Shown: positions 57,301 through 64,000 of the stretch, piece by piece
How positions within the stretch are numbered: the first letter of the stretch is position 1
How the letters are laid out: every line of letters starts with the position of its first letter
Assembly: GCA_021186555.1 (NCBI GenBank)
Contig: JAJKFL010000005.1
Location: 3,015,821-3,079,820, forward strand
DNA from: Reticulitermes speratus
Lineage: Eukaryota; Arthropoda; Insecta; Blattodea; Rhinotermitidae
Reading direction: 5' to 3'
DNA length: 64,000 nt
Program-made: the position numbers and the translations under genes
Notes under the pieces: generated by a model
Databases searched by the model: none
The model's input: only the letters and a program-made list of their open reading frames with translations
Told to the model about the DNA's origin: nothing

Positions 57301-59375
57301 TGTTTGTGGTTGTCATTCAGCAGATGGCACAAATTTTGCAGAATGCACAGTAAGTTTAAGTCTTTGGTTAAAGTGCAACATGTAGCATATAATGGGCCCA
57401 GTTTGTTATAAGCATCATTGATCATACTGTATTTCCTCATGGATGACTGTGTGCACCTTTTCCACATTTTTGTTTGGCATGACAAGGGGTGACCTGAATG
57501 GTCAAAATCCTCTACTGAAGTTTGGCTACTTTTGAAATGTAAATACCCTTCCAGGCCCTGTGTTCTACTCATGGCATCATCACAGAAGGTTTCCTGAAAG
57601 TGTTTCATAAATCTCAGGAACTAGTTTCTCAATGTTGAAACAAAACTTCATGGAAATTCTGTTCCTTAAGCTTTGCCACACTGGGCCGCAATAAACGCGA
57701 AATGCAATCAGCACTTAAATGTCAACTGTACAGAACGCAATATTCTGTTACTGCAACACTGACCCCACTAATTCGCAACAAATCACCTCAGCAGGACCTG
57801 GGAATGCACAGCGGCCGTATAACTGGTTAGCATTCTACAGAGCCAGTCTGGAAACTTTTGGCTCATCACATGATGAATAAATTAGCCCATGTACATTCAA
57901 TTTTATGTTCAGGAAAACACAACTGAATCTAGTTCTGTATGGGATGACGGTACCGAAGTACCCATGTGACTGCATGTAGTGTTGCTAGCAATGTGCTGAC
58001 ACTTAGCCTATTCCAAGAAATGTGAATTTATATTTCACTTCATAAAAATTCACTGCTCTTTGGAAATTATATCTCAAGTAGTATCTTGTGTATAAATCTT
58101 TGTACATTTTACACATACTGTACATGACATCTGTCATAAACAGTGTTAAGTCTGTGAGAGCAATTCTCTGATGTCACCACACACACACTGTAATTTCCAC
58201 AGCAGTTCTTAATAGTGTGGCATCACTCGCATCATGTAGGCTGACTCTTGACTGGGACGTCTTCCCAATATATTAAACTTCAGGACTGATCAAGTTCCAA
58301 GCCAGATGCATATTATACTGAGCTCCGTGTAGTAACGAGCCTTTTGTCCTTGTTACTGTTGTCAATTTGCTTCTCTCTGTGATGTGTGAAATACCAAGCA
58401 GTAAAATATATCGTGTAGAAACAATGTCTTCCAAACGTAAACAGTGTTGCTGAAGGTGCAAGTCTTCTGGGGGTGTGACTGTCACTGGACAGGTAGTTCC
58501 CAACATTTCCTAGGATCCTCGGGGTCAAGCAGTTCAAGAATTATTGGGACTGATTAACCCTGAACCTGAATGAAGAGGCATTATTCTCCTTTTGAATATT
58601 AGGAACTACCTGCCCAAAAACACAGCATAACATCCCAGAAGACTTGCATTTTATTTTCAGTTTAGTTGATGTCTGTCCTTTTGTGGACAATTCATTGTTG
58701 TTTATCAAATTTATGTACATGTGCTGTACAGACCTAATTTGACATAACTCTATCCAAGTTTTCATTGTGTAAGGAACTGTTATCCCCATTTGAGTCACTA
58801 TCATCCAGTTTCCATTCTGCTTGAATTGTGTTTAATGTTCGAGATATGAAAGAAGCTAGTGTGAAAGAAAAAATGTCACATTAAAAAACACATAACTACA
58901 ATATGCATAACACACAACAAAATGAGAAACATTACAATATATCTTAATACTGGAATGTTGTTACCCATCACATGACTGGTTAGTGTTTTACTACAATATA
59001 TTAAACAACAGCCCTTTCCAAATTTTCTTGTGTGTCATACAGTAGCCTAGGGTATATTTTCAATATTGGTTTTTAAAAACATTCTTAGTTCTGGTTTCTA
59101 ACATTTCAGGGCCTGAAGTGGCAGGAAAAATTACTCTGAAACACATATATGAAATTGCAAAGATTAAAGCAGAAGATCCACCTTTAGAATGCACGTCTTT
59201 AGAAATAATTTGCAAGATGATGATTGGAACAGCACGCTCCTGTGGAATTGAAGTAGTGAGACATCTCGATCCTGTTGAATATGCACAGTTTTTAGAAGAG
59301 AGGAAAGTAATAATTGCACAACAGAGAAAGGAATTGGATGAAAAGAAAGAAGCCCGTATGTTGAGAACAGGTTGA
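54302..59375 (+). CDS. mRpL11: Mitochondrial ribosomal protein L11 (uL11m)
   Basis: Large-subunit mitoribosome protein at the GTPase-associated centre, binding rRNA near the L7/L12 stalk base. Exons 54302-54436, 56644-56833 and 59110-59375 join in phase to 196 residues (human 192). The N-terminal domain has the family signature IRAIIPAGMASAGPPLGPTL, then GINIAAFCKDFNERTKNMKE and the Lys/Gly-rich AAGIEKGAMDGG. The C-terminal RNA-binding domain has GKITLKHIYEIAKIKAED and MMIGTARSCGIEVV. The first residues (SKVASRLKNLKKSAEKVV) are basic and amphipathic, compatible with a mitochondrial targeting signal. Splice sites are canonical (CAA|GTAAAT, TTTCAG|A, GGCG|GTATGC, TTTCAG|G). It diverges from SF3B2 and converges with RRP36. 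Introns carry fold-back repeats and a mariner remnant. Confidence 0.96.
54437..56240. other. mRpL11 intron 1, mostly featureless
   Basis: No exon is recognisable. A 15-bp inverted repeat (TATATATGTTATGCA with TGCATAACATATATA, about 55902-55977, loop about 48 nt) is the only structure noted; it may be a small MITE. Confidence 0.45.
56255..56475 (-). repeat. Fold-back repeat with near-complete hammerhead core
   Basis: The minus-strand core at 56310-56356 has CTGAAGA, extra T, stem II GGAAG with CCTTC (one mismatch, one wobble), intact GAAA, stem III ATGT and C at the cleavage position. Stem I is poorly paired. The opposing plus arm has a weaker copy (CAGAAGATGAAGG, then TAAATGTTGGG). In mRpL11 intron 1, about 170 bp before exon 2. 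Confidence 0.62.
56974..57872 (-). mobile_element. mariner remnant with recognisable ends
   Basis: The inverted termini AAGCCAAAAGTTTCTGGGCA (56982) and AGTCTGGAAACTTTTGGCTC (to 57864) match after complementing. The minus-strand frame carries FCDDAMSRTQGLEGYLHFK followed by SSQTSVEDFDHSGHP, the N-terminal DNA-binding part of mariner transposase. Sequence near 57200 resembles YGYDP. Several frameshifts. In mRpL11 intron 2. Confidence 0.85.
58440..58650 (-). repeat. Fold-back repeat, degenerate hammerhead family
   Basis: The left tail (CAGTGTTGCTGAAGGTGC) and arm GCAAGTCTTCTGGG pair with CCCAGAAGACTTGC on the right. Cores are decayed in both arms (GACCCCGAGGATCC...GAAATG and ACCCTGAACCTGAATG...). 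In mRpL11 intron 2. Confidence 0.6.
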
Positions 59376-59702
59376 ATCATCATGTGTCAGTTCAGTGTAG
59401 TTTTGTATCTTTTTCTGGTGTGCGTAAAGCTGTTGGTTATATGACTAACCAGATGTTTACATGCTTATTTACTGTATACAAACTGTGAATCACAGCTGCT
59501 CATATTATGTATCACTCAGAGGAATCATAACTCATATAGTGGGTATGAAAAATGTATGAGGAAATATAATTTTGAAGAATGAAAATGTGTTTGAAGATCC
59601 TGTCCTTTAAACACCTGTGTATGTATAACTGTACCAGATACTGGTTTGAACCTTTGTAATATCCAACAGGAATGAGAATTCATAAAAGACATAACACAAC
59701 TG

Positions 59703-59766
59703 AAAATAAGAATAGTCTCGAAGACTTGAATCTTCAGGAACATCAGACCGAATCTCAAATAATGCA
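59703..59766 (+). repeat. Hammerhead-family tail fragment
   Basis: GTCTCGAAGACTTGAATCTT then CAGGAACATCAGACCGAATC and TCAAATAATG: arm end and tail only, 330 bp beyond the mRpL11 stop codon. Confidence 0.5.
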
Positions 59767-59930
59767 AGAAAAGCCCTTGGAACAGTAAGGCCTGGACTCA
59801 AACTCTGCCATCTTGCAGGTTTCTTAGTTCCACCATGATCAACTTTACTTTTTGTTCACCGTGCATTATGGTAATGAAAAACACTTATCAACCAACAACT
59901 GCACTATTGAAGTAAATTATCACTTAAAAT

Positions 59931-59975
59931 TACCCTACATATGTTTCGGTCACCACATGACCATCATCAGGGGTA
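59931..59975 (-). ncRNA. Hammerhead ribozyme, sense copy of the fold-back element
   Basis: Reading down the minus strand: stem I TACCC (59975-59971), core CTGATGA (59970-59964), one extra T, stem II GGTCA / TGACC (59962-59958 / 59952-59948) with a 5-nt loop, GAAA (59947-59944), stem III ACA / TGT (59944-59942 / 59939-59937), cleavage after A59936, stem I GGGTA (59935-59931). All conserved residues are present. It is the copy nearest the element tail, as in the 16140 element. Confidence 0.8.
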
Positions 59976-60438
59976 TCTATGTATATATGTATATATACAC
60001 ACTTCACTGTGCGCTGTCCACTTTTTGTTTTATTTATGGCTGTTTTTTCGATGGTTTCTTTGCACTGGGAATTTCTTGTGTATACTGCACCTCTCTAGGG
60101 GATGACGTTGGTTGTCTGTTGAGATCGTCGTGTGTCAGACTATTTCACTGTTTTGACTTATTAAGAAATTGATTGTCTGGTCGTAGTCGATATTACATCA
60201 ACTCCACCACACCCCACCACAGCATAGAACATCGACTACGACCAGACAATCAATTTCTTAATAAGTCAAAACAGTGAAATAGTCTGACACACGACGATCT
60301 CAACAGACAACCAACGTCATCCCCTACAGAGGTGCAGTATACACAAGAAATTCCCAGTGCAAAAAAACCATCGAATAAACAGCCATAAATAAAACAAAAA
60401 GTGGACAGCGCACAGTGAAGTGTGTATATATACATAGA

Positions 60439-60483
60439 TACCCCTGATGATGGTCATGTGGTGACCGAAACATATGTAGGGTA
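60439..60483 (+). ncRNA. Hammerhead ribozyme, opposite copy
   Basis: Identical through the core to the minus-strand copy: stem I TACCC (60439-60443) with GGGTA (60479-60483), CTGATGA (60444-60450), extra T (60451), stem II 60452-60456 with 60462-60466, GAAA (60467-60470), three-pair stem III with a TA loop, cleavage after A60478. Stem III of 3 bp suggests activity mainly as a dimer or in a longer transcript. Confidence 0.8.
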
Positions 60484-60564
60484 ATTTTAGTGATAATAAA
60501 CTTTAATAGTGCAATTGTTGGTTGATAAGTGTTTTTTATCCACCATGATCATAAATTGATATCA

Positions 60565-60720
60565 TATTTGCCTGAATATAAGACAAGATTTTTGCTAATT
60601 CATCATCTGAAATGTGTGACGGATGTCACCTTCCAACTGTGCACAAAGTTATAAACATGTTGTGTACAGGTATTTTTCTGAAAATTCAAGACTGTAAACA
60701 AGGGCTGTCTTACACACTGT
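60565..60720. repeat. Dispersed MITE-like repeat, copy 2
   Basis: TTTGCCTGAATATAAGACAA, then GTGCACAAAGTTATAAACAT and GAAAATTCAAGACTGTAAAC, colinear with 33280-33450. It runs into the transposase remnant that follows. Confidence 0.6.
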
Positions 60721-61275
60721 GCACACATAAGGCTTGGACAAACTTCAGGAGTAAGTTCCCACACCAAAACAAGGAGAAAAGTTCATATCAGTGTAAAGTA
60801 TGTCTGCAAAGACTTAGTTTTAGAGATACAGTCCAACAATGTGTTAACCTGAATCCTTCAGATTTTTATCTGTGGGGACACATAAAAACCCTAGTGTATT
60901 CAGCTCCGATTGAAAATGAAGAGATACTTCACCAATTTATTTGTGATGCCTGTCAGACCATTTGCAACCGCCCCGGGACCTTTGAAAGGGTGCTACAGTC
61001 CATGATCAGACATGTCCATGAGAGCATTGATTCACATGGAGGACATTTTAAGCATTTGTTGTGACTTCAGAAACAATAAGAATGCAACAGTTATTGAATG
61101 TGTCTTTTCAATGTATTACTGTAAGTAAAACATTACACAGTTAAGGTATTTATTGAATATAATCTTTCAATTAAACTAAAAAATCACTCATTTCATACAC
61201 ATACGTTTATATGAACTTTTTTTTATGTGAAGAACTCTCTTGAAGTTTGTCCAAGCATTTTACATACACCCTATA
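60720..61275 (+). mobile_element. mariner/IS630-type transposase C-terminal remnant
   Basis: The frame up to the stop at 61062 encodes NLNPSDFYLWGHIKTLVYSA, then PIENEEILHQFI and a closing GGHFKHLL, the usual C-terminus of this transposase group including the last catalytic Asp region. A possible terminus, TTTACATACACCCTAT, is near 61259. The N-terminal and central parts are missing. Confidence 0.8.
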
Positions 61276-61394
61276 CATAGGTAAATATGGTATATGGTGA
61301 TAATTCAGTATCTTCACTATCCTATGATGTTAGCTGCAAATTAGTAAAGGCAGAATTAAAATGAAGATAGGTTTTACATATGGTAACTTTACTG

Positions 61395-63268
61395 TCACAT
61401 AAGATTTACAGCATTCAACTTTTTTCTGTCTTTCTGTACATTCTTTTTTCTATGTTTTCTGATGTGTTTTTGCAATTTTCCACTTTCCTTCAGTTCTTCA
61501 TACTGCTCCACCAAATCAAGAACCCTTTTCTCAGCTGGAAGAGAATAACACAACATTTTTAGAAATACTGTTACACATACCAGAACATGCACAATGCTCA
61601 ATGATATACTATTCATACTCACATTTTGTTTGGTATCTTGGTTTCTTTCCCTGCTGTAACATTTCTATTCGAGCATTTCGTTGTTCTCTTTCTCTTTGTA
61701 ACTTTTTCTTCTGTTGCCTTTCTTCTCTGTCTTGGTTTTCCTTTGAAATTATAAACATAACCACATATTTAACTGCAGGAGTGCACAACTGTCCCAAAAA
61801 TCTAGAAGCTGCTACCAACTTCCAGGCACCAGAAGGGTGATATGCAGCAAGTTCTGCACTGAGGACCCACAATTATGGAGTGACCTGTGAAGAACCTGTT
61901 ATCTGGCACTTTATATTTCGTGCATGTGAAATGATACACATTTTTGTACATAAGGAGAAAAAAAAAAGTCAATAATTGTACTGAAAATGTTAGATGCACT
62001 GTAAAAAATTTAGTCTACTATGTGCCTGAAATTTTGGCCCCCTTGTTGAGTGATGAAGAATTGATACACTTTTCTTAGATGACACACTGGTCACAACCAT
62101 GCACCAACTGCAATACTGCCTGACACCTGCAACAGCCTTTCTTTCAATTCATCTGCTACTAGGGCCAAACTCCTATGCTAAGTATTTGCCCATAATTCAA
62201 GTACATAAGATACAGTACCCTGTATTAGAAGTTTTTTTTTTATTTTACTGCTCTGATTAAACAGGTATATTACCATGCGTTGAACCAAATATTTAATCTT
62301 GTCATTTCTCTTTGGATCTGTCTGAGTTTTGAGTTCCTGCCTGAGTTGTTCCTTTTCTTGTGTTCTGAGATCACTTACGAAGGAATACGCACGGTGAAAT
62401 GCCTGAAAAACCAAAATTTCAAAAGACATTAGCTACTGAAAATGACAAAAATTTTTCTCATATTATTTTGTATTTAATGAACAAATTAAGTAAAATGTGA
62501 AATAAGCCACAATATTAACTTTTACCAGCCATGGACTGCATTACTGCAACATCATGTGTAGTCCAGATGGCTTAGCATTACATTTTTTTAAATATCACAG
62601 CTGTTACCAGCAGGCCAACAGAACCAGGAAATTTAAAAATCTGTATTCCAGACGATAAAAACTACTACCTCCAAATTAAAATATGCCTGCCAACCCCACA
62701 GTACCAGTAGATTTACAAAGCTTAGGGGATCTTTCTCCCATTCTTCTCCAGTAAGGAAACAATGGTACTAGTAGAGTAAGATGAGTTACCTGCTGTGGTC
62801 ACATTGGATAGATTTGCTATGCAGTGCCAAATTATTGTGCCCATCCACTAAGTGATGGCTGGCAGAATCAAGAGAATGAGGGAGGTTTGGCAGAGAGGGT
62901 AGAAGGGGTGAAAGTGGAATCTCACCTCATATTTCACATTTTTTGTGGGGGGTTTTAGAACCACTGGCTCTTCTATAACAGCATCACATCAAACAGCAGT
63001 ATGGCCAACTGACAATACATGAACCATCTGATATAAATGGTGTAGATGGGTAGGAGGAGAAAACTGGTTTCTGCATTGCGACAGGATCGTCTGAATGTTG
63101 ACGTACACTTTCATACTGCTACTGTATCAAAACAGGATTATGAGGAGTACCTTTTCATCGAATGATCCACACAGACTATCAAACCTAGGGTCCCGCGGGG
63201 CTGCCTTTCTTGAGGGAACGGCCAGACTCTCTGTACGGACTGGATGTTTTGACGACATTTCACGAGGT
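61395..63268 (-). CDS. RRP36: Ribosomal RNA processing protein 36 homologue, 3' part
   Basis: Nucleolar protein needed for early 18S rRNA cleavages of the 35S/45S precursor. Exons in order: 63151-63268, 62274-62402, 61623-61740, 61395-61534, joining in phase to about 168 residues. The first visible exon has PREMSSK and the family signature RKAAPRDPRFDSLCG. The next has FHRAYSFVSDLRTQEKEQLR. Then come a very basic coiled-coil-like stretch (REERQQKKKLQREREQR, PRYQTK) and KSEKRVLDLVEQYEELKESG with a Lys/Arg-rich C-terminus, all colinear with animal RRP36. The exon at 63268 opens with the last base of a codon after an acceptor (TGTTTCAG), so the N-terminal exons lie upstream, probably beyond the window. 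Convergent with mRpL11. Confidence 0.93.
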
Positions 63269-63319
63269 CTGAAACATTCGAGATTAGAAATGTAGTTCCT
63301 GGAATTATACTGTATTCTA

Positions 63320-63535
63320 TAAGAAGGTAAATTGTCTCTGTACACACCATGATGGCAAAGGGGTAAGTAGAAGTACAACTTTGACAACCACTGAAGAGGA
63401 AACTATGTAGGGGACACACAGCCAGTCTGGATGCTACAAAGACAACCAGAATCTCTTACCCCCTGCCAGGAAATGAACTCTGGATCATCCAACCCACAGC
63501 CTGGTCGCTACACTGACTAAACCATGGCTCGACAA
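63320..63535 (-). repeat. tRNA-derived SINE, family A, partial
   Basis: Minus orientation: head at about 63525 (TCAGTGTAGCGACCAGGCTG), box-B-like GAGTTCATTTCCTGGC, then GTAAGAGATTCTGG and part of the body. In the intron upstream of the first visible RRP36 exon. Confidence 0.7.
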
Positions 63536-64000
63536 ATTCCAGGTGTCAGGTTGCCATGATGTCTAGAATTTTGGAAGCATGTTTGGAAAATTAATGTCTT
63601 CTTTTTCTGTTTGAAAGTCTCAGTTCAACAAATACTTCATTAACAAGCAGCTTGCTCATTGCCACCAACAGTCTAACCACCAAAACCAGTTTACAGTAAT
63701 ATGAACATGCATGGAAGGAACTTCAAGCATCTTTGCTGCACCTGGAAAAGAAGATCGAATGAAACATAAAGGGCGGCCAGGACGTTAAGAGGGCAGGCAG
63801 TCTGCGGCATTTTTCAACTTAATTATGTTCATATTGTAATGTTTCACAAGGGGTTTTAATATGCAACTTTTTATTTAAATACATTTCTAAGAACTTCTTA
63901 TTTTGATTTTATATGCTTTTTGAAGTGTTTATTGAGTAATGAATTGCAAAAAAATGGCACCATTTCAGAAGAATATCCTCAATGTATGAATATCTTGTGA
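63536..64000. other. Right edge, presumed RRP36 intron
   Basis: No exon is recognised. CCAGGTGTCAGGTTGCC near 63540 recalls the interior of the small hAT-like MITE at 28759. The next RRP36 exon upstream should end in the sense of a His/Arg before PREM; no such exon is seen here. Confidence 0.4.

Larger units (their letters stand above)
59829..60551 (-). mobile_element. Large fold-back element carrying two hammerhead ribozymes, 13-bp target duplication
   Basis: TCCACCATGATCA occurs at 59829-59841 and 60539-60551. Between them, arms of about 310 nt (59876-60191 and 60231-60537) are inverted copies with few differences, around a 39-nt spacer rich in CCACCAC. Each arm carries one complete hammerhead pointing towards its outer end. 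A non-palindromic left segment of 34 nt (59842-59875; minus strand contains ATGCACGGTGAACAAA) corresponds to the tail of the element at 16140, setting minus orientation. Matching open frames in both arms are mirror images of the repeat, not genes. This is the layout expected of two inverted Penelope-type terminal repeats without the intervening ORF. Confidence 0.82.

Noticed and set aside
59852..60435. Two near-identical frames of 61 and 106 codons on opposite strands
   Set aside because: They are mirror images generated by the inverted repeat, and their similarity reflects the palindrome rather than selection on a protein.

Overview
This is eukaryotic nuclear DNA from an insect, most likely a blattodean (cockroach or termite). 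Reasons: every real gene is split into short exons with canonical splice sites, the exons encode conserved animal housekeeping proteins, and introns and spacers are packed with tRNA-derived SINEs, 5'-truncated non-LTR retrotransposons, Tigger, mariner and hAT remnants, and a fold-back repeat whose chance reading frames I recognise from cockroach and termite protein sets. The lineage call rests on recollection of repeat types, not on a search.

Genes, left to right. An unidentified gene runs on the minus strand (first coding exon 10450-10648, later exon 1483-1619). It is head to head with eIF4A3 (plus, 10 exons, 11075-20197), the DEAD-box helicase of the exon junction complex. About 13 kb of degraded transposons follows. 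SF3B2 (minus, 13 coding exons, 33554-53642), a subunit of the U2 snRNP SF3b complex, is head to head with the mitochondrial ribosomal protein gene mRpL11 (plus, 3 exons, 54302-59375). The rRNA-processing gene RRP36 (minus, last four exons at 61395-63268) is convergent with mRpL11 and runs off the right edge. Exon phases close across every junction, except for one extra A in eIF4A3 exon 7. The genes share an RNA-handling theme (splicing, exon junction, rRNA and mitoribosome), but nothing shows that they are co-regulated beyond two candidate bidirectional promoters.

The most interesting content is a dispersed family of fold-back repeats built around hammerhead-ribozyme cores (CTGANGA, stem II hairpin, GAAA, very short stem III, cleavage-site H, stem I). 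Two elements (59829-60551 and 16140-16537) keep complete cores with perfectly complementary stems I and II, 12-13 bp target-site duplications, and a related ~34-nt tail at one end. Others (18517-18692, 36105-36317) keep the fold-back, the tail and the duplication but have damaged catalytic strands. Many more copies are degenerate. Hammerheads with minimal stem III are known from Penelope-like elements and retrozymes, so I read these as non-autonomous Penelope-like or retrozyme-type elements. No reverse transcriptase of that class is visible here. One intact core lies in sense orientation inside an intron of eIF4A3.
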